Shown here: positions 51,054-58,447 of the stretch, in pieces
Layout: each line of letters starts with the position of its first letter
Position numbering within the stretch: the stretch's first letter is position 1
From: JAJYVT01 sp035534455
GTDB lineage: Bacteria > Actinomycetota > Acidimicrobiia > Acidimicrobiales > RAAP-2
DNA length: 64,000 nucleotides
Direction: 5' to 3'
Assembly (NCBI GenBank): GCA_035534455.1
Contig: DATLRV010000032.1
Coordinates: 91,611-155,610 of the forward strand
The notes under the pieces: generated by a model
What the model was told of the DNA's origin: nothing
Databases searched by the model: none
Seen by the model: only the letters and a program-made list of their open reading frames with translations
Program-made: the position numbers and the translations under genes

Positions 51054-52439
51054 ATGATGTTTGTCGATCGCGTCGATGCCGGCCGACAACTCGCCGCGAG
51101 GCTCGAGCACCTCCGAGGTAGCCCGGTCGTGGTGTTGGGCCTCCCGCGCGGAGGCGTGCCTGTGGCCTGTGAGGTAGCCACCGAGCTCGGCATGCCGCTC
51201 GACGTCATCGTCGTGCGCAAGTTGGGGATGCCGTTCCAACCGGAGCTGGGCATGGGCGCCGTGGGCGAGGGCGGGGTCCGGGTGCTCAACGAGGAGATCG
51301 TTCGCATGGCGGGCGTCTCCGATCGCGAGATCGCAGCCGTCGAGGCGCGTGAACGAGTCGAGCTGGACCGGCGGGCGCGACGCTTCCGCGGCGACCGTCC
51401 CCCCGTTCCCCTCGCCGGCCACACGGCACTCGTGATCGACGACGGGATCGCCACCGGATCCACTGCACGGACTGCCTGCCAGGTCGCTCGCGCCCAGGGC
51501 GCGGCGAGGGTGGTGCTTGCCGTGCCTGTCGCGCCTCCCGGCTGGGAGGCCCGCATCGGCCCCGACGCTGACGAGTTCGTCTGCCTCGCCACCCCCGAGA
51601 TGTTCTTCGCAATCGGTCAGTTCTACGAGGACTTTTCCCAGACCACCGACGACGAGGTTGTCGACTGCCTCGAGCGAGCGGGCCGCGGCGTCCCTGTGGC
51701 CGCGGTGTCCGGGGAGGTGGGCGACGACCCGCCCGCCCGTGACGAGGAGGTCGTCGTCCAGGCGGGTCCAGTCCGGCTGGGCGGGCATCTCACCCTCCCC
51801 GAGCACCCCCTCGGCGTCGTGGTGTTCGCCCACGGAAGCGGCAGCAGCCGCCGCAGCCCCCGCAACCGCGACGTCGCCGGCGTGCTCAACCAAGCGGGGA
51901 TCGGCACTCTCTTGTTCGACTTGCTCACCGTGGAGGAAGAGCTCGACCGGACGAACGTCTTCGACATCGGCCTGCTGGCCCGACGCCTCTCGGACGTCAC
52001 CCGCTGGCTACGCACCCAGCCCGACTGCGCCGGGCTCTCGATCGGCTACTTCGGGGCCAGCACTGGCGCGGCCGCCGCCCTGTGGGCCGCCGTCGAACCG
52101 GGCGCCGACGTCGCTGCGGTGGTCTCTCGAGGCGGGCGCCCCGACCTCGCCGGAAGCCGCCTCCCGGAGGTCACGGCGCCGACGCTGCTCATCGTCGGCG
52201 GCCGGGACGATGTCGTCTTGGACCTCAACCGTCAGGCTCAAGCCCGCCTGCATTGTGAGAGCCGCCTGGTCGTCGTTCCTGGCGCCACCCATCTCTTCGA
52301 GGAGCCCGGAACGTTGCAGGCTGCCGCTGTGGCCGCCCGCGACTGGTTCGCCAGCCACTTCTCGCCCATCGCCGCAATCGGTGCGCTGAGCGATGAAGCT
52401 CGACCTGGCGGGCGACACGATGCTGGGCCGCAAGGTTGA
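51054..52439 (+). CDS. Phosphoribosyltransferase / alpha-beta hydrolase fusion
   Basis: A 461-residue two-domain protein. Residues 1-215 are a type I phosphoribosyltransferase with 'GLPRGGVPVACEVA' and the PRPP loop 'ALVIDDGIATGSTARTA' near 127-143. Residues about 230-445 are a dienelactone-hydrolase-like domain: oxyanion 'FAHGSGSSRRSPRNR', nucleophile Ser in 'FGASTGAAAAL', Asp in 'GGRDDVV', His in 'GATHLFEEPG'. This is the architecture of mycobacterial Rv0571c, a DosR-regulon gene whose reaction is unknown. ATG 51054 follows GGGAGG at 51043-51048. A broken CapA gene begins inside its 3' end. Confidence 0.9.
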   Translation: MMFVDRVDAGRQLAARLEHLRGSPVVVLGLPRGGVPVACEVATELGMPLDVIVVRKLGMPFQPELGMGAVGEGGVRVLNEEIVRMAGVSDREIAAVEARERVELDRRARRFRGDRPPVPLAGHTALVIDDGIATGSTARTACQVARAQGAARVVLAVPVAPPGWEARIGPDADEFVCLATPEMFFAIGQFYEDFSQTTDDEVVDCLERAGRGVPVAAVSGEVGDDPPARDEEVVVQAGPVRLGGHLTLPEHPLGVVVFAHGSGSSRRSPRNRDVAGVLNQAGIGTLLFDLLTVEEELDRTNVFDIGLLARRLSDVTRWLRTQPDCAGLSIGYFGASTGAAAALWAAVEPGADVAAVVSRGGRPDLAGSRLPEVTAPTLLIVGGRDDVVLDLNRQAQARLHCESRLVVVPGATHLFEEPGTLQAAAVAARDWFASHFSPIAAIGALSDEARPGGRHDAGPQG

Positions 52440-52795
52440 CGAACGCCTCACCGAGGTGCCGGCGACGAAGTCGATCGACGACGCGACAGGCCAGGCCGAG
52501 CTCTTCGCCTTGGATCGGGAGTGCGCCGTCTCCGAGCGCGCCGAGAGGTTGCCCCCCTCACCAGCTGCTCTCGTTCCGGGCACCGTCCGTCGCCGTTGAC
52601 GTTGTGGCGCAGCTCGGCATGGGGTGCGCCACCCCGGCCAACAACCACTCTCTCGACTATGGCGTCGATGCGCTGCTCGACACCCTCCGCCACTTCGTCG
52701 AAGGCCGGGATCACAAATCGAGGCCAGTGGCTCAAGGAAAACCGGTGGACATTGAGAGGTGCCTGCTACGCGAAGTCGAGGACGCGAAGTCGTGA
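52393..52795 (+). pseudogene. Frameshifted and truncated CapA-like gene
   Basis: ATG 52393 starts 'MKLDLAGDTMLGRKVDERL', the usual start of CapA/PgsA-type metallophosphoesterase-fold proteins, continuing to 'DRECAVSERAER'. Near 52560 the reading frame shifts by one; the other frame then carries 'VDVVAQLGMGCATPANNHSL' and 'DYGVDALLDTLRH', the ANNH motif of the family. After that the homology ends, so about two thirds of the protein is gone. The 5' end overlaps the PRT/hydrolase stop by 47 bp. In M. tuberculosis a CapA gene (Rv0574c) likewise sits by Rv0571c in the DosR regulon. Confidence 0.75.
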
Positions 52796-53171
52796 AAGGA
52801 CTGAGATGAGGAGCAGCTTCGTCACCTTTGCCGGCGCCGCGGGCGGTGTCGGCGGCCTCTTCGAGCCATGCACCGGGCCCGCCGGCATGCCCGGCTCTCC
52901 CGCGCCGCCGCAGGCGCCGCAGACGTGGTCATTCCGCAGGACGGGTCCTCGTCGACGTTGTGGGCCCAGACCGCGGACGCCGCGCATGCGCCCGGCCAGC
53001 GGCACCTGCGGCTGATGGCGAAGGTCCGTGCTCAGCCCGCTCCTCCACCCGTGCGCGCGCGTCCCTTCGCCAAGCATCGCCACGGCCTCCGTCATCCGGG
53101 CAGGGGATGAAACGGCGGAATACTCGGGCGGCCAGCAGAGAAGCGTTGCGACAAGTGACAACGGAGGTCAG
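52796..53171. other. Gene-free stretch
   Basis: No gene is supported. A short frame from ATG 52806 preceded by GAGATG is possible but Pro/Arg-rich. The region lies between the decayed CapA gene and the adenosine-specific kinase; it may be remnant CapA DNA plus the kinase promoter. Confidence 0.4.
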
Positions 53172-53660
53172 ATGGCACTCGAGCCGAGCGCGGTACCGAT
53201 TGAGACGCCCGACGAGGTGAACGTCATCATCGGCCAGGCGCACTTCATCAAGACGGTGGAAGACCTGCATGAAGCGATGTCTGGCGCCGGGCCACACCTT
53301 CGGTTCGGTCTTGGGTTCGCCGAGGCGTCAGGCCCGTGCCTCACCCGCCGCTCGGGGAACGACGCAACGCTCGTGGACCTCGCAACGAGGAACGCGGAGG
53401 CGATCGGCGCCGGGCACGTCTTCGTCATCTATCTGCGCGGCGGGTTCCCGATCCAGGTGCTGAACGCGATCAAGCACCTGCCGGAGGTCTGCACGGTCTT
53501 CTGCGCCACCGCGAACCCGGTCGAGGTGATCGTGGCGCAGACCGATTACGGCCGTGCCGTCCTCGGTGTGATCGATGGCATGCCCCCGGCCGGCGTCGAG
53601 ACGGCGGCGGACGAGACGGCGCAAAAGGAGCTTCTACGGGTGATCGGGTACAAACTCTGA
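53172..53660 (+). CDS. Adenosine-specific kinase family protein (PF04008)
   Basis: A 162-residue protein of the Ado-specific kinase/DUF355 family. 'VNVIIGQAHFIKTVEDLHEAM', 'FGLGFAEASGPCLTRRSGND', 'AIGAGHVFVIYLRGGFPIQVLNAIKHLPEV', 'CTVFCATANPVEVIVAQTD' and 'GRAVLGVIDG' cover nearly the whole family signature. Structures of archaeal members show a nucleotide-binding fold; an adenosine kinase activity has been proposed. The family is most common in archaea and thermophiles. ATG 53172 follows GGAGG (53163-53167). In this island it could salvage adenosine under energy limitation; that is inference. Confidence 0.85.
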   Translation: MALEPSAVPIETPDEVNVIIGQAHFIKTVEDLHEAMSGAGPHLRFGLGFAEASGPCLTRRSGNDATLVDLATRNAEAIGAGHVFVIYLRGGFPIQVLNAIKHLPEVCTVFCATANPVEVIVAQTDYGRAVLGVIDGMPPAGVETAADETAQKELLRVIGYKL

Positions 53661-54134
53661 TCCGATCGCCGACCACCCAGAGCGCCTGGGTGCCCGACTT
53701 CGCGTGGCCTGCCAAACGTGACCCTGAGCACGTTCGCAGGGACGACCCCGTCGGGTCCAGCCGGGGCCGACTGAATCTCCCGGCGTCGATCTCCCTCGTC
53801 GGAGGAGCCGACGGGCCTCGGGCTGCTGGCGGTCGATGCGCTGGCGCGCCGGCCGCCCGCGTGTCGTGGCGTCAGCGAATGGGCCTGTTCAGTACGGCGC
53901 TCGAGTGCCTCCTCGATCGCGACGGCATCGAACTCGTCGAGCGAGGTGCCCTCGTCGAGGAGGGCCGCTGCTTGCGAACTGTGGCCCGCTTGGGTCATTT
54001 GCACCCTGGTTCAGTGCGACAGGGCGTGGATGAGCCGATGGTCCCTATGGCTGGCGGTTCTTTCTGGTGCACTTGCAGGGCGCAAGGCCGTAAGTCTCTG
54101 GGGTAGGAGTCGGACGCGTCCGTATGCTCGTGCT
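53661..54134. other. Gene-free stretch ahead of the ABC operon
   Basis: No frame here shows recognisable protein sequence. It contains the inverted DosR-like site at 54031-54046 and must hold the ABC operon promoter. A decayed gene is possible, but I cannot name it. Confidence 0.4.
54031..54046 (-). promoter_or_regulatory. DosR-box-like site upstream of the ABC operon
   Basis: Read on the minus strand this is AGGGACCATCGGCTCA, sharing GGACCATCGGC with the boxes at 50996 and 57229. It lies about 90 bp ahead of GTG 54135. DosR boxes are imperfect palindromes, so orientation is of limited weight. Confidence 0.4.
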
Positions 54135-55034
54135 GTGCCCGCGGACGTCGCTCGGGTCGAACACCTGACCAAGGACTACGGCGCCGTCAAGGCACTTGAC
54201 GACGTGAGCTTCGAGGTCCGCGAGGCCGAGGTAGTCGCACTGCTCGGACCAAATGGAGCCGGAAAGACGACGACGATCGAGATCCTCGAAGGGATCCGGG
54301 CGCCGACCGCCGGAGACGTCCGCGTGCTCGGGGTCGACCCGCGCCGTGGTGGCCGCCGCCTGCGCAACCGGCTCGGGATCGTGCTCCAGTCGGCCGGTAT
54401 CGACGCAACGCTCACGGCGTCAGAAGCCGTCCGCCTCTACGCGAGCTTCTACCGGCCACGGCGCCCGGCCTCCGAGATCCTCGAGCAGGTCGGCCTCGAC
54501 GAGAGCGCGTCGGTCCGCGTCGCGCACCTCTCGGGGGGGCAGCGCCGACGCCTGGACTTGGCGCTCGCGCTGGTCGGAGCGCCCTCACTCCTCTTCTTGG
54601 ACGAGCCGACGACCGGCCTCGACCCCGCCGCTCGACGCCACACGTGGAAGGTGATCGAATCGCTCCGGGACCAGGGCGTGGCGATCGTTCTGACGTCCCA
54701 CTACCTCGACGAGGTGCAGCGTCTCGCCGAGCGCGTCATCGTCCTGGCCGATGGCCGCATCGTCGCACAAGGACCACCGGCGTCGATCTCAGGCGCGACG
54801 CCCGCGGCTGCGACCATCACCTTCCGCCGGATCGGCGACGCAGAGCTCCCCGCGGGGCCGTGGGAGACCATGCACGAGCAGCATGGACGCGTGGTTCTCG
54901 AAACGAGAGAGCCGGTGGAGGCTGCGCGCATCATCCTCAGCTGGTCGGCTGACGTGGGAATCGACATTCGGGACTTCGAAGTGCGTCAACCGTCGCTCGA
55001 AGACGAGTACCTGAGACTCACGTCCGAACGATGA
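54135..55034 (+). CDS. ABC-2-type exporter, ATP-binding protein
   Basis: A 299-residue ATPase of the DrrA/CcmA-like group. Walker A 'GPNGAGKTTT' is near residues 37-46, signature 'LSGGQRRRLDLAL', Walker B 'LLFLDEPTTGLDP', and the H-loop 'LTSHYLDEVQ'. The C-terminal 80 residues after the ATPase core resemble the extra domain of drug or lipid exporters. It powers the permease encoded immediately downstream, which overlaps it by ATGA. GTG 54135 is the start directly before the first conserved strand ('VARVEHLTKDYGAVKALDD'). Confidence 0.9.
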   Translation: MPADVARVEHLTKDYGAVKALDDVSFEVREAEVVALLGPNGAGKTTTIEILEGIRAPTAGDVRVLGVDPRRGGRRLRNRLGIVLQSAGIDATLTASEAVRLYASFYRPRRPASEILEQVGLDESASVRVAHLSGGQRRRLDLALALVGAPSLLFLDEPTTGLDPAARRHTWKVIESLRDQGVAIVLTSHYLDEVQRLAERVIVLADGRIVAQGPPASISGATPAAATITFRRIGDAELPAGPWETMHEQHGRVVLETREPVEAARIILSWSADVGIDIRDFEVRQPSLEDEYLRLTSER

Positions 55035-55900
55035 CGACTGCACCGGAACGGCAGCAGGGGTCGCGCGTCTCCGTCAGGTCGGACGCACCGGGGCCGGAGC
55101 GAGGTGTCCTGCTCGTCCCTCGAATGGCTTGGTACCACTTGCTGCTGATCACGCGGAGCCCGATCGGCACGTTCATCAGCCTGGTGATCCCGGTGATGCT
55201 GCTCGTTGCGCTCTATCTCGTTACGCCGGAGATGACGCTTCAGTCGCTCGGTGGCGTCCACATCGCCCAGTTCCTCACCCCGTCGATGGCGAGTTTCGCG
55301 GTGCTCAACGTCGGCTTTGTCGACGTGGTGATCAGTGTGACGCTTGCCAGGGACGAGGGGATCTTGCGGCGCCTGCACACGTCACCCGCCCCACCGTGGG
55401 CGTACTTCGCGGGCCGCTTGGCGACCGCCGTGATCGTCGCCGCGGGGGCGGTGACGATCGTCTGCGGCGTAGGGGTGCTCTTTCTTCACGTTCACCTGCC
55501 GCTCAGCTCGATTCCGATGCTTGCCGCTGCCGCCGCTGCGGGGCTGGCGACGTCCTTCGCGCTCGGCATCGCGGTCTCGACGCTCGTCCCAGAGGCCGTC
55601 GGCGCCCTGCCGATCGCGTATGGCGTGCTCCTTCCCGTCGCGTTCGTCTCTCAGGTCTTCTTCCCCGCCCCGTCCGAGGCGCCCTGGCTCCGCGATCTGG
55701 CAGCCGCGTTCCCGGTCCTGCCATTCGTCAGGGGCATGCAGGCCGCCTTCCTCGTCTCGTCCCAGCCGCTCGACGCGCACGGGCTCCTCATCATGGGTGG
55801 CTGGACGGGCGCGGCCCTCCTCGTGGCGTTGTTCTTCTTCTCATGGGAGCCGGGAACGCGACGGCGACGACACCTGCGGCCGCGGTCGCGTTCTCGTTGA
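55031..55900 (+). CDS. ABC-2-type exporter, permease protein
   Basis: A 289-residue membrane protein with about six helices. 'LLITRSPIGTFISLVIPVMLLVALYLV' is helix 1, 'FLTPSMASFAVLNVGFVDVVISVTLARDEGILRRLHTSPAP' is the classic ABC-2 loop, and 'FVSQVFFPAPSEAPWLRDLAAAFPVLPFVRGMQAAF' the conserved late segment. It forms the exporter channel with the ATPase upstream; translation is coupled by a 4-base overlap. The cargo is unknown; drugs, lipids and polysaccharides are known cargos of the family. Confidence 0.9.
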   Translation: MTTAPERQQGSRVSVRSDAPGPERGVLLVPRMAWYHLLLITRSPIGTFISLVIPVMLLVALYLVTPEMTLQSLGGVHIAQFLTPSMASFAVLNVGFVDVVISVTLARDEGILRRLHTSPAPPWAYFAGRLATAVIVAAGAVTIVCGVGVLFLHVHLPLSSIPMLAAAAAAGLATSFALGIAVSTLVPEAVGALPIAYGVLLPVAFVSQVFFPAPSEAPWLRDLAAAFPVLPFVRGMQAAFLVSSQPLDAHGLLIMGGWTGAALLVALFFFSWEPGTRRRRHLRPRSRSR

Positions 55901-56025
55901 CTCGGTCCTGAGAGGCGAACGGCACTTGCGCCTCGTCGTGTGACGTGGCGTGCTCGCCGCTCGTGCCGTCCGCGCCGGACGATGGGAGCCCCCCTGGGAG
56001 GGGGAGATCGGCGCGTCTGGCGCGA

Positions 56026-56859
56026 TCAGGACTGTCCGGTTCCCTCCCAGAGTGCTCGGAGCTCGGGAGGCAGGACGGCAGCGACGTCCCTGCCCTCCTC
56101 GGGCACGAGTCCTCGCAGCGCGTGGACCACCGCGGCGCTGACCTGTTCCCCAACTTCGAACGGGACCTCAGAGGCGGCGCGGCCGACCAGGTCGTGTACG
56201 GTGCGAACTGGCCTAGCTCCAGGGATTCGCCGGGGTGGGGTGAAGAACGGGCGGACGTCTGCGGGCAGATGGGCGGCGACGTGCTCACGCTCTCCCTCTG
56301 GCAACCGGCTCGCGAACGCGCCGAGCACTCCCTGGACGAGGGCTGGGGCGGCCGCGGCGCCGGCCCCGGCCTCTTGCGCCGCCGTCAGAAGCTTGCTGAG
56401 CGCAGCCGATGGTGGGTGGGCCGCCCGGCCCGCCGACGGCCGGGTGTCGCCGCGGGTGAGTCCCGTGTGCAGGTGGGACTCGACACCGGCAACGCCAGGT
56501 ACCGCCGCCACCGCCCGTTCGATCTCGTGGGCATCCTTCTCGTTGTCTACCTCGCCGTGCAGCAGCGCCACGTGGTCCTCGACCATCACGTGGATGTGCG
56601 GCAGGTCCAGGCGGTGCTCCAGCTTTCCGAGGCTCGAGCGGACCCGGTCGGCCAGCACGTTGTCGATCACCGTTGGGTCGGGCTGGTGCCCGCTCAAGCG
56701 GTAGGTCGCGCCCCGGATGCGTCCTTCCAGGTACCGGAGCCGCCTGCCGGCGTGGCCCAGCTCGCGGCGCACCAGCTTGTTGGCCCGCGTCCCAGGCCGC
56801 AGCATCACTGCCACGCCAGCAGCAGCGCCGGCGAGCAGACTTGGCGTTCGCGTTCGCAT
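56026..56859 (-). CDS. BON-domain / DUF2267 protein
   Basis: A 277-residue protein. A short hydrophobic N-terminus ('LLAGAAAGVAVML') may anchor or hide in the membrane. Residues about 60-130 are a BON domain ('NVLADRVRSSLGKLEHRLDLPHIHV', 'GEVDNEKDAHEIERAVAAVPGVAGV'), and the C-terminal half is DUF2267 ('ALVQGVLGAFASRLPEGERE', 'VVHALRGLVPEEGRDVAAVLPPELRALW'). BON domains bind lipids or membranes; DUF2267 is uncharacterised and common in stress clusters. ATG 56859 is chosen because GAGGAGG precedes it by five bases; the frame opens earlier at 56916. Confidence 0.82.
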   Translation of the reverse strand: MRTRTPSLLAGAAAGVAVMLRPGTRANKLVRRELGHAGRRLRYLEGRIRGATYRLSGHQPDPTVIDNVLADRVRSSLGKLEHRLDLPHIHVMVEDHVALLHGEVDNEKDAHEIERAVAAVPGVAGVESHLHTGLTRGDTRPSAGRAAHPPSAALSKLLTAAQEAGAGAAAAPALVQGVLGAFASRLPEGEREHVAAHLPADVRPFFTPPRRIPGARPVRTVHDLVGRAASEVPFEVGEQVSAAVVHALRGLVPEEGRDVAAVLPPELRALWEGTGQS

Positions 56860-56919
56860 CGCTGCCTCCTCATCGTCGAACCCCCCGCCCAATTGTCCTC
56901 TTGCCATGGCCGACATGTC

Positions 56920-56933
56920 AGAGTCGATGGTCC
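56920..56933 (-). promoter_or_regulatory. DosR-box-like site upstream of the BON/DUF2267 gene
   Basis: On the minus strand GGACCATCGACTCT lies 60 bp before the start codon. It shares GGACCATCG with the other sites. This and the site at 57229 lie in the 424-bp gene-free region between divergent BON and baeRF genes; nothing else was recognised there. Confidence 0.35.
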
Positions 56934-57228
56934 GATCCTGAGCGGCTGGGGGCAGAGCCCGAGTTGTCGCGAATGGGACCTTCGCCTCTAGTCAGTCGCA
57001 CGCGGAGGTGCTTTGCTGTTCTTCGGTCTGCGAGATGGGAGAGGGAGCCGAAAGGCTGAGAGGCTGAGAAATCAGCGACCTCCAATGACCTGATCCGGAC
57101 AATGCCGAAGCAGGGAGCCCACCTCGTGGACCCCTTACGCGTCCGTCGCGAGCGCGCGACGCGGGCTACTTTCAGTACTGCGACCGTCGTCGAACGGGCG
57201 CCCCGCCCCCGACGAGCCGTCACCTCGT

Positions 57229-57242
57229 GGACCATCGGCCCT
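57229..57242 (+). promoter_or_regulatory. DosR-box-like site upstream of the baeRF-HPF operon
   Basis: GGACCATCGGCCCT, identical over 14 bp to 50996-51009. Its 3' end is 42 bp before ATG 57284, nearly the same distance as the 50996 site to its gene (45 bp). Identical core plus identical placement is the strongest sign of a shared regulator. Confidence 0.5.
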
Positions 57243-57283
57243 GTTACCTCGGCAACCGCCGGGCGCAGGATGGCACGGTTACC

Positions 57284-58447
57284 ATGACGATCCCCGACCA
57301 CTCAGTCATCCGGCGCATCGCCTCGTGGGGCGCGGACACGGTCGCCACGAGCCTGTACCTCGACGTGGACGGGCTCCGCCACCCCCGCTGGCCGGATGTC
57401 GTTCAGCGCGTCGACCATCTCTTCCGGTCGGCCCGTCAGCAAGCCCGGCTCACGACGTCGGGCTCGGAGGCAGAAGTGGAGGCGGATCTGGTGGAGATCC
57501 ACGCGTGGCTCGATCGGGGGTTCGACCGGTCCGCCACCCGCGGGGTCGCGCTGTTCTCCCGTGCCGGCGAGGGTCTGTTCGAGTCGATCCAGTTGAGGAT
57601 GCCGGTCCGCGACCAGGTGGTCGTGGATCCCGAGCCCGACGTTGCCCAGCTCTGCGTGGTGGCGGCCACATCGTGGTCGGCGATCGCCGTAGCGGTGGAC
57701 AAAGAGCGCTCGCACGTCGTGCGATTGGAGCGAGACGGCGAGGCAGACGAACTCGACGTCCTCGACGACACGATGCCGCGCAGCGTCGACGTCGACATTG
57801 AGTTGGGCGGGTTCGAGCGTCATGAGGCGGAGCTGGCCCGCGAGCACTTCCGCCGGGTGGCTCATGGCGTCAGCGCCGAGATGGCGCGCCAGCCGGCCCG
57901 CTACCTCGTCCTCTTCGGTACCGAGGGCTCCGTCGCCCAACTCGAGGCGTACCTTCCTCCCAACGTCGCGGAGCGCGTCGCGGCCCGCAAGTCGCTACCG
58001 AGCGACGCCGGGACGAAGGAGTTGGTGGCAGCCGCACAAGAGTCCGTCGAAAGCGCACAGCAAGAGCGACGGTCGGCGGTCCTCGCCACACTCCGTGAGC
58101 GCGCCGTCACGACCGGCACATCGGTGGTGACGGGACTGGACTCCACCCTCAGTGCCCTTGGGAGTGAGCAGGTGGCCACGCTCATCGTGGAACGCACCTT
58201 CGAGGCTCCCGGAGGCCGCTGCGAGGATTGCCGCGTCCTTGTGGGAGTCGTCGGAGCCAGACGGTGTCCGCGCTGCGGCGGGCGGCTCCACGACACCGCG
58301 AACGTGGTGGACGGAGCGATCGCCGACGCCTTCTTGCGACACTCGGCGCTCGCGCCGGTCGATGACGGGTCGCTCCACGATCTCGGGTGCATCGGCGCGT
58401 TGGTGCATCGATGGGCGACGACGCCCAGGGGTGCCGGCGGTGCCTGA
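57284..58447 (+). CDS. baeRF/Vms1-like peptide-release-factor homologue
   Basis: A 387-residue protein of the eRF1-like bacterial/archaeal family. The N-terminus 'SWGADTVATSLYLDVDG', the central strand 'FSRAGEGLFESIQLRMPVRDQVVVDPEPDVAQLCVV', and the C-terminal third with 'CEDCRVLVGVVGARRCPRCGGRLHD', a four-Cys zinc ribbon, match the actinobacterial group that includes Rv2629 (DosR regulon). Eukaryotic Vms1 cleaves peptidyl-tRNA on stalled ribosomes, so a ribosome rescue role is plausible but unproven. The stop overlaps the HPF start region by 8 bp, so the two are co-translated. Confidence 0.82.
   Translation: MTIPDHSVIRRIASWGADTVATSLYLDVDGLRHPRWPDVVQRVDHLFRSARQQARLTTSGSEAEVEADLVEIHAWLDRGFDRSATRGVALFSRAGEGLFESIQLRMPVRDQVVVDPEPDVAQLCVVAATSWSAIAVAVDKERSHVVRLERDGEADELDVLDDTMPRSVDVDIELGGFERHEAELAREHFRRVAHGVSAEMARQPARYLVLFGTEGSVAQLEAYLPPNVAERVAARKSLPSDAGTKELVAAAQESVESAQQERRSAVLATLRERAVTTGTSVVTGLDSTLSALGSEQVATLIVERTFEAPGGRCEDCRVLVGVVGARRCPRCGGRLHDTANVVDGAIADAFLRHSALAPVDDGSLHDLGCIGALVHRWATTPRGAGGA

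Noticed and set aside
53840..54107. Possible small gene before the ABC operon
   Set aside because: A frame with 'LDRDGIELVERGALVEEG' looks protein-like for about 20 residues but has no sensible start, no family and no continuation.
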